Shown here: piece by piece, positions 33,800-42,148 of the stretch
Numbering within the stretch: position 1 is the stretch's first letter
Layout: each line of letters starts with the position of its first letter
NCBI GenBank assembly: GCA_963812675.1
Contig: CAWEWR010000013.1
Span: forward strand, 23,321-87,320
Reading direction: 5' to 3'
From: AP-15 sp963812675
GTDB taxonomy: Bacteria > Pseudomonadota > Alphaproteobacteria > ATCC43930 > CGMCC-115725
Length of the DNA stretch: 64,000 bases
The notes under the pieces: generated by a model
What the model was told of the DNA's origin: nothing
Seen by the model: only the letters and a program-made list of their open reading frames with translations
Databases searched by the model: none
Made by a program: the position numbers and the translations under genes

Positions 33800-34576
33800 T
33801 CAAGCCAGAAACATAAGGTAGAACCCGAACCCCAGCATCGCAACGCCGCCGGCGCGCGCAATCCACTGTCCGGCCGGAAACAGCTTTTCGACGAAGACGA
33901 AGACGGTGATCGCGGCCATCCATACGAGGCTCATGATGCCGGCCGCGAATAAGAGCGCCATCAAAAACCAGCAGCAGCCGAGACAATAAAGCCCGTGCTC
34001 CACCCCCATCCGCATTGCGCCCGCGGCACCGTCCCGCCAATGGTTGAGGACGAAATCGAAGGGCGAGCGGCAATGCGTCAGGCAGACCGATTTCAATGGC
34101 GTGAGCTGATATATGCCGGCGGCAATGACGACGACGGCGCTCAATACTGGGACGAGCCTTCCCGTCGCGGGCGCAATCAGCGCGGCGCGTTCGAGGCCCC
34201 AATCCGCGAAGGTCGCAAAGACGCCGAACAGTCCCCAGGCGATCAGATAACCCGAGGTGAACACCATCGTCGGAACAAAAGATTGCCCGCGCTGGCGCTT
34301 GTGGCGGTTGATCGACGCAAAGATCAGGATCATCGGTGCGGCGCTGGGCAGCATCATGCCCGGCATCATCGCCCACCAGATCGCCATGTTCAGGGCGAAA
34401 TCGCTGGCGGTCCAAGGTGTGAATATGGCTGGCATGGCGATGTCCGCCATCCCCTCCATCGCACCCATTTGCCGATAGACGTAGAGCCAGGAGAGCGCGG
34501 TCACCGCGGCGAGAGCCAACCAGATCACAACGCGGTCGAGCAGCAGCACCGCGACGGAGTTGCCGCGGTTCGCCAA
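33800..34576 (-). CDS. DUF2182 metal-binding-type integral membrane protein
   Basis: A 258-residue polytopic protein with about six membrane segments. It has the Met-rich motif WWAMMPGMMLPSAAPM in one segment, CLTHC in a loop and YCLGCCWFLM in a later segment; this Met/Cys pattern suggests soft-metal binding. The family is annotated as a predicted metal-binding membrane protein of unknown function and is commonly paired with DUF1326. The frame opens at TTG 34576; a GTG at 34549 would give a start nearer the first membrane segment. It lies between the two DUF1326 genes. Confidence 0.85.
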   Translation of the reverse strand: MANRGNSVAVLLLDRVVIWLALAAVTALSWLYVYRQMGAMEGMADIAMPAIFTPWTASDFALNMAIWWAMMPGMMLPSAAPMILIFASINRHKRQRGQSFVPTMVFTSGYLIAWGLFGVFATFADWGLERAALIAPATGRLVPVLSAVVVIAAGIYQLTPLKSVCLTHCRSPFDFVLNHWRDGAAGAMRMGVEHGLYCLGCCWFLMALLFAAGIMSLVWMAAITVFVFVEKLFPAGQWIARAGGVAMLGFGFYLMFLA

Positions 34577-34603
34577 ACTGGCGGCAGGCGGGCTAGTCAG
34601 CGC

Positions 34604-35227
34604 TCAGGCCGCCCAGCTGAAGGGCGCGAAATGGCCGTTATTGCCTTTCCCCTGGAGATCGAGGTCGAGGCCAAAGCCGTGCACATGGATCTCTTTCGCG
34701 CGCGCCAGGGCTAGGCGGCGGCCTGCAGGGTGCGCCGTGTTGTCGATGTAGAAGGGCTCGCCGCTGCGGTTGCGCGAGGCGACGCCTTCGATTTCGAAAG
34801 ACAAAACGTCGGGGATCACCGTCGAGCGCTTCAGCCCTGCCAGATCGAACCCAATGGGCTTGTAGGCGATGCCGCGGAAATCGCTGACCAGGTTTTCGCG
34901 AATGAAGGCGGGCGGGCCGCCCGCCTGCCCGCCGACGATCGCAGCGAGCGCTCGGCGTTGCGCGTCATCCGCGCGCTCGTCGACAACGCCGGCGAAGACC
35001 CAGTTGCCGTCGGCCATGACTTTGCCCGAGCGGATCACCAGTGCGAACTTCAACCCGTCGAGCGCGATATCTCCGCAGCTTCCGGCATCGATGCGAAACA
35101 CCAGCCCCGCCGTACAGTGGTCGTACGTCACCGGCGCCTGCGGGTTCGTGTAGATGCACGGGCACAGGTAATCGCAATTGCAGCTCTCCATATACTCGCC
35201 GCGCATCGTCCATTTCTGCTCTGCCAT
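34604..35227 (-). CDS. DUF1326 family protein B
   Basis: A 207-residue DUF1326 protein, with Cys cluster CNCDYLCPC near residues 17-25 and the VMADGNWVFAGVVDERADD segment. It is paralogous to the gene at 33157-33780. It is first in the operon; the upstream 110 nt contain three consecutive hairpins (35273-35323). The two DUF1326 proteins differ strongly outside the core, so they may handle different partners or form a heteromer. Confidence 0.86.
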   Translation of the reverse strand: MAEQKWTMRGEYMESCNCDYLCPCIYTNPQAPVTYDHCTAGLVFRIDAGSCGDIALDGLKFALVIRSGKVMADGNWVFAGVVDERADDAQRRALAAIVGGQAGGPPAFIRENLVSDFRGIAYKPIGFDLAGLKRSTVIPDVLSFEIEGVASRNRSGEPFYIDNTAHPAGRRLALARAKEIHVHGFGLDLDLQGKGNNGHFAPFSWAA

Positions 35228-35272
35228 GATGCCGCCCTCGACTGAGGTGTTATCCGATCAATAACCCGCCAC

Positions 35273-35323
35273 ACCGGCGAAGGCCGGTGCCCATTTCGGA
35301 GATGGGTCCCGGCCTGCGCCGGG
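35273..35323. repeat. Three consecutive perfect hairpins (REP-like)
   Basis: ACCGGC/GCCGGT with loop GAAG, CCCAT/ATGGG with loop TTCGGAG, and CCCGGC/GCCGGG with loop CTGC follow one another within 51 nt, between the DUF1326 operon and the MBL-fold gene. This is an intergenic repeat cluster that may also end transcripts from the MFS/MBL side only weakly, as there is no T tract. Confidence 0.7.
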
Positions 35324-35336
35324 ATGGCGAAAGGGA

Positions 35337-36206
35337 TCAAGCTATTTGCCGCCTCTTTTCCAAAATGCGCTGGTGGAGGTTGTGCACGATCATCCCGGTC
35401 AGCCTTTCGTCATGGATGAAGAGACGCTGGCCGATGGGGTAGGGGTCCTGTCTGGTGACCTCGAGCGGCTCTTTCAGGATCTCGTCGGGGCTGAGGCCGC
35501 GGTCGACGAACCGCTCGATATACCCGACCCAGTTCTCGACGATCTGGCCCTGCTCCTTCAGGTAGGCCTTGGTGCAGGGCTCGCCGTGCCCGGGGATGAT
35601 CGTCTCGACGTCCAGCGCCTCGATACTCTGCAATGCCGCGAGCCACTCCCACGGGTCGCATTCCTGCAGCCAGCTGCGGCATTTGTGGAAAACGTTGTCG
35701 CCGGTGAACACGACCCCTTCTTCCGGCACATGGACCGAGGTCTGTGGCGCCGTGTGGCCGGGCATATGGATGATGTTGAAGGTGTGATTGCCGACATGCA
35801 AGGTCAGCGCGTCGGTAAAGGTCAGGGTCGGCGGGTTCGCCGCCGGGTAGTCCGGATGCCCGACCAGGAAGACGCTGTCGGGGTCGGTTTCCTTGAAGCG
35901 CTCGCGTTTCTCCTCGAGCGACCCGAACGCGTAGAGGTAGCGCTCGAAGCATTCCTGCAACTTGACCTGCCCGACGACCTTGATGTTCGTGAAATAAGCG
36001 TTGCCCGAGATGTGGTCGCCATGCGGCTCGGTGTTGATCAGATAACGGATCGGCGCCTTGTCCTCCATGCGCTCGCGCCAGCGCACCGCGTCGATCGGCT
36101 GCTGCGGCGAGTCGATCATGACATAGCCGTCGCTGGTCTCGACAAAGCTCGGGTTGCAGCCGGCGAAATAGACTTCGGTAAACGAGTGTGGTCCGACCCT
36201 GCGCAT
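35337..36206 (-). CDS. MBL-fold metallo-hydrolase
   Basis: A 289-residue metallo-beta-lactamase-fold enzyme: metal motif TEPHGDH (first His of HxHxDH replaced by Glu, as in some relatives), the second ligand in IIHMPGHTAPQTSVHVP, Asp in VVFTGDNVF, and the third-site His in IIPGHGEP. The substrate is unknown; this subgroup often hydrolyses esters or thioesters. ATG 36206 is preceded by GGAGAGG. The gene begins 20 nt after the MFS transporter stops, so transporter and hydrolase probably serve one substrate. Confidence 0.85.
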   Translation of the reverse strand: MRRVGPHSFTEVYFAGCNPSFVETSDGYVMIDSPQQPIDAVRWRERMEDKAPIRYLINTEPHGDHISGNAYFTNIKVVGQVKLQECFERYLYAFGSLEEKRERFKETDPDSVFLVGHPDYPAANPPTLTFTDALTLHVGNHTFNIIHMPGHTAPQTSVHVPEEGVVFTGDNVFHKCRSWLQECDPWEWLAALQSIEALDVETIIPGHGEPCTKAYLKEQGQIVENWVGYIERFVDRGLSPDEILKEPLEVTRQDPYPIGQRLFIHDERLTGMIVHNLHQRILEKRRQIA

Positions 36207-36226
36207 CGCCCTCTCCTCTCTGGTGA

Positions 36227-37444
36227 CTATTCCGCGGCCACCGGCACCGGCGTGTGGCGGAACCCGACCCGGGCGCCGCCGGCGCACAGCAGGCTCAATA
36301 GCAGCAGCGTGGCGACGACCACCAGCACGAGTTCGGGCCGTCCGGCATCGATGATCATCCCGTAGGGCACCGGCATAATCGCGCCGCCCAAGGACATGCC
36401 GGAGCTGACGAAGCCGAACACCTTGCCGATCTGTCCGGGCGGCGCCGCATCCTTGACCATCACATCGCGGGGCGTACGGCTCGCCCCGGTCATGATGCCA
36501 GCGACGAAAAGAACGCCGATGGTCGGCAGGTCGGCGAGCGCGACGACGTCGATCAGCAACAACAACATCGCGGCGCCGACGGTCAGGACCACGACGAACG
36601 GCAGATGCCGGTCGGTGCGGTCGGCGACCCAGCCGCCGACCAGCACGCCGCCGATCATGCCGACCATGTAGCCGGTCAAGGCCGAAGAGGCTGCCTCGAT
36701 CGCCAGGCCGTGCACCTGGTGGAGGATCGTGATAAGCCAGGATTGGATGCCCGCCCCGGCCATCGACGACACCATGAAGAATGCGAAGAACATCAGAACC
36801 GAGCGGCTCAGCAGAAGCCCCGTACCGGAAGCCGGCGCTGCCGCGCGGCGGCGCGGCTGCCGCGCCTGATCGGTGAGGATGCGGCTCTGCCATAGGATCG
36901 CCGCCACGACGGGAAGGCCCAGAAGACCGATGAACAGCAGCGCGCCGCGCCAACCGAGCAGCAGCATCAGCGCGGCCGTGGCCGGTGGGGCGGCGGCAAA
37001 GCCAACATGACCGGTAAAGGTGTGAAAGGCGAAGGACCGTCCTAATTTCGCCCGATCGACCGAGCCGCTGAGGATCGCGTAATCCGCCGGGTGGAAGACC
37101 GAGTTGCCGACCCCCGACAAAAATGCCAACCCGACCACCTGCCAATAGGCGGTGGCGAGCCCCATCGCCGCGATCGACAAGGTCATCAACAGGGTCCCGC
37201 CGATCAGGAACCGCCGCGCGCCGTAGCGGTCGACGACAAACCCCATCGGGGTCTGCATCACCGCCGCCGCGCCCGCCATGACCGCCATCGCCAGCCCGAG
37301 CTCGGCGAACGATACATCGAACGCCTGCTGCCAGGCGATAAAGAGCGGCGGGAGGCAGAGCTGATAGAAATGCGACAGAAAATGCCCGGCGCCGAGCAGC
37401 GCGTTGACCCGGGCATCGCGACCGAGGGCGAACCGATAAATCAT
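36227..37444 (-). CDS. MFS transporter, 12 TM type
   Basis: A 405-residue major facilitator protein with about 12 hydrophobic segments and the loop motif GFVVDRYGARRFLIGG between TM2 and TM3. It resembles organic-anion or fosmidomycin-resistance-type members (NSVFHPADYAILSG). It is cotranscribed with the MBL-fold hydrolase, which suggests uptake of an ester or acid later hydrolysed, or efflux of a product. Specificity cannot be inferred. Confidence 0.88.
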   Translation of the reverse strand: MIYRFALGRDARVNALLGAGHFLSHFYQLCLPPLFIAWQQAFDVSFAELGLAMAVMAGAAAVMQTPMGFVVDRYGARRFLIGGTLLMTLSIAAMGLATAYWQVVGLAFLSGVGNSVFHPADYAILSGSVDRAKLGRSFAFHTFTGHVGFAAAPPATAALMLLLGWRGALLFIGLLGLPVVAAILWQSRILTDQARQPRRRAAAPASGTGLLLSRSVLMFFAFFMVSSMAGAGIQSWLITILHQVHGLAIEAASSALTGYMVGMIGGVLVGGWVADRTDRHLPFVVVLTVGAAMLLLLIDVVALADLPTIGVLFVAGIMTGASRTPRDVMVKDAAPPGQIGKVFGFVSSGMSLGGAIMPVPYGMIIDAGRPELVLVVVATLLLLSLLCAGGARVGFRHTPVPVAAE

Positions 37445-37570
37445 CCGGCCATGTTGCTATAAAAAGCGGCACCCGGTCGAGCACAGAAACCGCCCGTCAG
37501 CTTTTTCGCCCTATTCTTGCTGCATCGGATAGGGTGCCCAGGTCCGGCACCGAGATGGGAGGCTTCATCA

Positions 37571-37993
37571 ATGCGAAATGCGTTCGGTGTGCGACGGCTG
37601 GCTACCCTCGGCTTGGCGCTCGTCCCGAGCACTGCGGTCGCAACCGGCCCGTTTGACGGGTCATGGACTGTGGTGGTGGCCTGCGCTCAGGCACCAGATG
37701 GAGCTAAGGCATACCGCTGGCAATTCACTGCCCAGGTGCGGGAGGGCTCGGTTCTGGGTCAATACAACCAACCCGGCAACATCCCTTCGGGAACGCTGCG
37801 CGGGCAAATCGGGCCCACCGGCGTTGCGCATTTGACGATGGAGGGTCTAACGGGCGATCCCGATTACAGCCTCAGTCGCGTGCTTGCCGGCTCCCCAATT
37901 CACTATACAGCGACCGCACAGTTTACAACTCGCTCCGGTACGGGAACTCGGGACCAGTCGCGCCACTGCGACTTCTCATTTTCCAAAATTTGA
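37571..37993 (+). CDS. Small exported protein of unknown family
   Basis: A 140-residue product with a signal peptide (RRLATLGLALVPSTAVATG) and a beta-rich mature domain beginning PFDGSWTVVVACAQAPDG, with two Cys (the second near the C-terminus, RHCDF) likely to form a disulfide. The opening FDGSW and GTLRGQIGPTG segments recall periplasmic lipocalin-like hypothetical proteins seen in soil Alphaproteobacteria. It is monocistronic and divergent from the MFS gene. Confidence 0.7.
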   Translation: MRNAFGVRRLATLGLALVPSTAVATGPFDGSWTVVVACAQAPDGAKAYRWQFTAQVREGSVLGQYNQPGNIPSGTLRGQIGPTGVAHLTMEGLTGDPDYSLSRVLAGSPIHYTATAQFTTRSGTGTRDQSRHCDFSFSKI

Positions 37994-38148
37994 AGCGATC
38001 TCCGGTTTTCACACTCCCGACAGCCGGCGTGGGGCGCCCGGGGTCGCTTGACTAGCACCTTACGCGGTCCTACGGTTCGAACCTGACGAATTGGGTCATT
38101 TTGGCGCAGCGGGCCGAACGCACTCGGCGGCAACGGAGGAGGTCTGTA

Positions 38149-39294
38149 ATGGCGGAGTACAAGCTGATCTCGGCGGATTCTCACATCGTCGAACCGCCGG
38201 ACATGTATACCGGGCGCATCGAGCCGAGGTACCGCGACCGGGCGCCCAAGATGGAGCGCCGCAAGACCCCGACCGGGCGGGAATACGACGCCTGGGTGCT
38301 CGACGGCATGCAGGTCGGTACCCTCGGGGCGGTCATGCAGGCCGGGCAGCGCTTCGAGGACCCCTCGCAGATCGATTTCCTCGGTGTCTGGGAGGATGTC
38401 CGCAAGGGCGGCTACGATGCCCATGCGATGATCCGCGAGAATGAAGAGGACGGCGTCTGGGGATCGTGCCTGCAGCCCAGCCAGGGCCTTTTCTGGTACC
38501 GCATCCCGGACAGCGAGCTCTTGACCGAGATCTGCCGCGTCTACAACGACTGGATCGCCGATTTCTGCAAGCCGTATCCCGAGCGCCTCAAAGGGATCGG
38601 GATGCTCAATGTCGACGATGTCAACGTGGGCTGCCTGGAGCTCGAGCGGTGCAAGAAACTCGGCCTCGTCGGGGCCTTTATCCCGGTCTCGCCATTGCCG
38701 GACAAGCCCTACAGTCATCCGATCTACGACCGCCTGTGGGGGACCGCGCAGGATCTGGCGATGCCTCTGCTGCTGCACATCGCGACCCCGCGCCACGGCG
38801 TCCCCGGCAACGAATTCACGATGAACGTTGCCGAGATGACCGGCGCCGGCCGCTCCACGACCGATTACTGGGTGCGCTACTCCCTTTCGTCGATGGTATT
38901 TGCCGGCGTGTTCGACCGTTATCCGCGACTGAAGGCCGGCTCGGTCGAGCATGAGACCGCGTGGATCCCGCACTGGCTGCAACAGATGGATTTCACGTAT
39001 CGTGAGCGGCCGGTATTCACCAAGGGCTGGAAGTCGCGCGAAGGCCTGCTGCCGAGCGATTACTGGAAGCGTAACATGTTCGTCGAGTTCATGGAAGACG
39101 AGCTCGGCGTGCAAATGCGCGACAGGATCGGCGTCGAGACAATGCTGTGGGGCAGCGACTTCCCGCACGCCGAATCGACCTGGCCGAAATCTCAGGATTT
39201 CCTTGGCCGCATCTTTAAGGGTGTTCCCGAGGCGGACCGGCGCGCGATCACCTCGGACAATGCGGCGAAGATGTTCGGGTTCCGGCCGAATTAG
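38149..39294 (+). CDS. Amidohydrolase family protein (ACMSD-like)
   Basis: A 381-residue TIM-barrel amidohydrolase of the Amidohydro_2 group: SADSHIVEPPDMY supplies the first ligands, LLLHIATPRHG the next His, and LWGSDFPHAEST the C-terminal Asp and His. Relatives decarboxylate or hydrolyse aromatic and related acids; the exact reaction is unknown. The start ATG 38149 has a strong GGAGGA 8 nt upstream. The Rieske ferredoxin gene follows after a repeat, consistent with an aromatic degradation context. Confidence 0.87.
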   Translation: MAEYKLISADSHIVEPPDMYTGRIEPRYRDRAPKMERRKTPTGREYDAWVLDGMQVGTLGAVMQAGQRFEDPSQIDFLGVWEDVRKGGYDAHAMIRENEEDGVWGSCLQPSQGLFWYRIPDSELLTEICRVYNDWIADFCKPYPERLKGIGMLNVDDVNVGCLELERCKKLGLVGAFIPVSPLPDKPYSHPIYDRLWGTAQDLAMPLLLHIATPRHGVPGNEFTMNVAEMTGAGRSTTDYWVRYSLSSMVFAGVFDRYPRLKAGSVEHETAWIPHWLQQMDFTYRERPVFTKGWKSREGLLPSDYWKRNMFVEFMEDELGVQMRDRIGVETMLWGSDFPHAESTWPKSQDFLGRIFKGVPEADRRAITSDNAAKMFGFRPN

Positions 39295-39297
39295 CAA

Positions 39298-39357
39298 AGC
39301 CCCTCACCCCGACCCTCTCTCCGCGTCGCGCCCCGCAAGCGGGGAGAGGGAAGAATT
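39298..39357. repeat. Palindromic intergenic repeat
   Basis: CCCCTCACCC and a hairpin (CCCTCTCTCCGC ... GCGGGGAGAGGG) related to, but diverged from, the 54-bp elements at 5993 and 27044. It lies between the amidohydrolase and Rieske genes and is untranslated here. Confidence 0.75.
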
Positions 39358-39366
39358 GGGTGCGCC

Positions 39367-39678
39367 ATGGCCGATGAGTTTGTCGCCGTCGCCAAGACCA
39401 CTGATCTGCTGCCCGGGCAAATGAAATGGGTAGCAGTCAATGGCGAAAGGCGAGTGTTGGCCAATGTGGAAGGCACATTCTACGCGATAAGCGATGTTTG
39501 CGGACATCGGAACGCGCCGCTTTCGCGAGGTAAGCTGCAGGGATACTTGATCGAATGCCCGCTCCACTTCGCGCAATTCGATGTGCGCACCGGCGAACTG
39601 GTGAATGGGCCCGTGTCGACTGGGGTTGCTGTCTATCAGGTCCGGGTCGAGGAGGAGACGGTGTACATCAAGCCATAA
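39367..39678 (+). CDS. Rieske-type 2Fe-2S ferredoxin
   Basis: A 103-residue single-domain Rieske protein with CGH and CPLH binding the cluster (about residues 39-41 and 58-61, spacing typical of ferredoxin subunits of non-heme dioxygenases or NirD-like proteins). It delivers electrons to an oxygenase; no oxygenase or reductase is encoded beside it. It converges with the DJ-1/PfpI gene, 7 nt apart. Confidence 0.9.
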   Translation: MADEFVAVAKTTDLLPGQMKWVAVNGERRVLANVEGTFYAISDVCGHRNAPLSRGKLQGYLIECPLHFAQFDVRTGELVNGPVSTGVAVYQVRVEEETVYIKP

Positions 39679-39685
39679 AGCTGCC

Positions 39686-40375
39686 TTACAGAGCCGCGGC
39701 GGCGCGGGCGACCCGCTCGGCGCGGTCGCGCTGGCGTGGTTCGGCACGAGCGAGGACGGCCTCGAGAACCGCCGGGTCCGCCCGCTCCGGCGAACCCGAT
39801 GCGAAGGGTGGCTTCGGGTCGTATTCGATGCCGAGCTGGATCGCTTCCGCCGCCGCTCTGCCCGCGATCTCGGCGGCTACGGTCAGCGCCACGTCGATGC
39901 CGGCAGTGACGCCGCCGCCGGTGAAGAATTTGCCGTCGACGACGACCCGTTGCGCGACCGGCTCGGCGGCGAAGGAGCGCAACAGGTCGCGCGACATCCA
40001 ATGGGTCGCCGCGCGCCGTCCCCGCAACAATCCGGCAGCGCCGAGCACCAAGGAGCCGGTGCAGACCCCGACGACATAGCGCGCCTCCGCTGCAGCGCGG
40101 CGCAGGAAATCGAGAACCTCGGAATCCTCGAGCAACGGATTGATCCCCGCGCCACCCGGAACGAGGATGAGATCGAGGGGTGCGGAGGACGCCAGGGTCG
40201 CCATCGGCAGGATCGTCAGGCCATGCTCGGACCGCACCGGATCCAGGCTCTTCCACAACAAGAGGGTCTCCGCGCCGGGCAACCGGGCGAGAACCTCGTA
40301 GGGGCCAGTCAGGTCGAGCTGGGTCAAGTTGGGGAACACCAGCAGCCCGCTGCGGAAGCGCGTTGTCTCGCTCAT
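39686..40375 (-). CDS. DJ-1/PfpI family protein, isocyanide-hydratase-like
   Basis: A 229-residue glutamine-amidotransferase-like protein: FPNLTQLDLTGPYEVLAR near the start, LILVPGGAGI, and the nucleophile elbow VGVCTGSLVLGAAGLL with the catalytic Cys, followed by ATHW. This layout matches isocyanide hydratase (InhA) and AraC-type N-domains; no DNA-binding domain follows, so it is an enzyme or chaperone. ATG 40375 is internal to a longer frame whose upstream part is antisense to the PEBP gene. Confidence 0.86.
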   Translation of the reverse strand: MSETTRFRSGLLVFPNLTQLDLTGPYEVLARLPGAETLLLWKSLDPVRSEHGLTILPMATLASSAPLDLILVPGGAGINPLLEDSEVLDFLRRAAAEARYVVGVCTGSLVLGAAGLLRGRRAATHWMSRDLLRSFAAEPVAQRVVVDGKFFTGGGVTAGIDVALTVAAEIAGRAAAEAIQLGIEYDPKPPFASGSPERADPAVLEAVLARAEPRQRDRAERVARAAAAL

Positions 40376-40448
40376 CACCCGCTCCTCGTGGAACCCACGT
40401 TTCTTGTCTCTATCTGGAGAGTGACGCTTGGGCAATACGGAGACCGCC

Positions 40449-40913
40449 ATGCCTCTGATGCTTGCCAGCCCGGCAATCCCGCCGGGCGGAGAAATACCGG
40501 CGCAATACACCTGTGACGGCGCCGATATCTCGCCGCCATTGTCGTGGTCGGGCGTCCCGGCGGGGACCGGGAGCCTCGTCCTCGTCGTCGAGGACCTTGA
40601 CGCACCTTCCGGCGTGTTCAGGCACTGGGCGGTGTTCGACATTCCGCCCGCCTCCCGCGGTCTCGATGCGGGCTATTCGGCAAATCGGCCGACCGCGACT
40701 TTGCACGAAACGCGCAACGACTTTGGTAAAGTCGGCTACGGCGGCCCTTGCCCACCCAGAGGGGCCGGCACTCATCATTATCACTTCCGCCTGCTGGCGA
40801 TCAGCCGGCCGACCCTCGATCTGAGGACCCCGGCGGCGGCGCTCGACGTGCTGAGGGCGGCGCAGCCTTACATCGTCCAGCAGGCCGAGCTTGTCGGCAC
40901 CTACCACCGCTAA
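40449..40913 (+). CDS. YbhB/YbcL (PEBP) family protein
   Basis: A 154-residue PEBP-fold protein: YTCDGADISPPLSWSGVP, LVLVVEDLDAPSG, FRHWAVFDIPP and GYGGPCPP, with YHFRLLA, line the ligand pocket. The family binds anionic ligands; bacterial members have no settled role. I chose ATG 40449, which is preceded by GGAGA, over an upstream TTG at 40428. It is divergent from the DJ-1 gene. Confidence 0.9.
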   Translation: MPLMLASPAIPPGGEIPAQYTCDGADISPPLSWSGVPAGTGSLVLVVEDLDAPSGVFRHWAVFDIPPASRGLDAGYSANRPTATLHETRNDFGKVGYGGPCPPRGAGTHHYHFRLLAISRPTLDLRTPAAALDVLRAAQPYIVQQAELVGTYHR

Positions 40914-41253
40914 ATCGGACCTTCGAATGCTACCGCCAGATCGTCCACAACCTGCCGTTGGGTCGCGTCGACCTGATCGACCTGTTTTTTCTGGAGCAGA
41001 ACAGGCCGGATTCCCGGAATAGTTGCGATCAGAAAACCATGCGTCTCGACTAAGATCGAGTTCGCTCTCATGTTGCCCGGACCCGATTGCTGGTTTCACG
41101 GATCGCGTATAACATGCGAATGTGGCAATTCTTCGGGTGCTGATTGCACATGAGCACGGGGTCGGCGCAATAACATGCGGGTGCGCCCGACACCGGAGCG
41201 GCCACGATGGCTTAGCTCCGACGCATTCCGTGCCGTAAATAGGACACCGACTG
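40914..41253. other. Intergenic region entering the AT-rich island
   Basis: 340 nt with no gene I can support. Composition shifts from GC-rich to more AT-rich across it. No tRNA, attachment-site repeat or integrase is visible. Confidence 0.6.
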
Positions 41254-41910
41254 ATGACAAACTTAACCTTACCCGCAGTGATCGCAACGTTCGGTGCAAT
41301 TTTTCTTATATCACCAGTGAAAGGTCAAGCCGTATCACCAACGGTACCCTCGTTGCCCTTAGCACGACCTATATAGGATGAGCCGAAACACGACTGGATA
41401 ACTCGGCGCAACGCGCTCTTCTGCGAAAGCCCTTTTGCCTTGAAGGATGCAAAAGCTGCGCTCGCCGCTAATGATCCAGCTTGGTTCGATAAAACGGGGT
41501 GTGTTCAGGTTGTCGAAGGGTTGAAAGTCGTCTTAATCGAAGCGGACCTTCAGAGCCATATGACATGGAGGGGACACGTTTATCCGACTGGGAAATTAGA
41601 GGGTGTGGATGTTTATTTCGATCCATACCACGTACTAACATACGCCTTTGCGACCGTCCCAAAATCACTTGGTACACTTTTGCTCAGCAGCGGCGAGCCA
41701 CTAAGGTTCAAAACTGCGGCCGAAGGTGAAAAATGGTACACCAAACTCGACGTGGCCAACGACATAAAAGAAAAAATTCCTCACACCTTTATGGCTGACG
41801 CCAACGGATTCAAGGTGGTACTTGGACCAGCGCCATTCGCGTTTCTTCATCTCATTTGCGACTCTATATATCACAAGTATACATGCAGCGTGGTCGGGAA
41901 ACTCCCATGA
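41254..41910 (+). pseudogene. Exported ORFan interrupted by an in-frame amber codon at 41374
   Basis: One continuous frame runs from ATG 41254 to the stop at 41908-41910, broken only by TAG at 41374-41376. The first 40 codons encode a signal-peptide-like start (MTNLTLPAVIATFGAIFLIS, then PVKGQA). The 178 codons after the TAG (DEPKHDWITRRNALFCESPF ...) carry the mature domain with three or more Cys and the ending CSVVGKLP. Without the TAG the product would be 218 residues. A TTG at 41440 could start a truncated cytoplasmic product. It may be a nonsense mutant, a sequencing error, or a suppressed codon. I recognise no family. Confidence 0.6.
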
Positions 41911-42148
41911 ATGGCCGCGCTTTTTGTATCACGGTTTTCATCGCTCCAATCGTTGGATTCGAACTTCGGTTTTTTTTCACCGTCCCTCGCCGGTCACCAC
42001 CATGTCGATGCTTTGACTCCCGCAGCGGGAACAGACCAGCCGCTTATGCCAGTCGGCAACGGGAGTCTCGGGGCCGTATCGTCGGGCCATTTCGGTGAGA
42101 TGACGGGTTTACGGCGACTTAACATTTCTTTTTCAGACTGTACCCTGA

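Noticed and set aside
35337..37484. A 715-codon minus-strand frame covering the MBL-fold gene and the MFS gene.
   Set aside because: Its first 400 or so codons are Arg/Ala-rich noise in the shadow of the MFS transporter; only the part from ATG 36206 is family sequence.
41907..42098. A 64-codon ORF overlapping the amber-interrupted gene by ATGA.
   Set aside because: A hydrophobic start but an Arg/Ser-rich random-looking tail, with no ribosome site.
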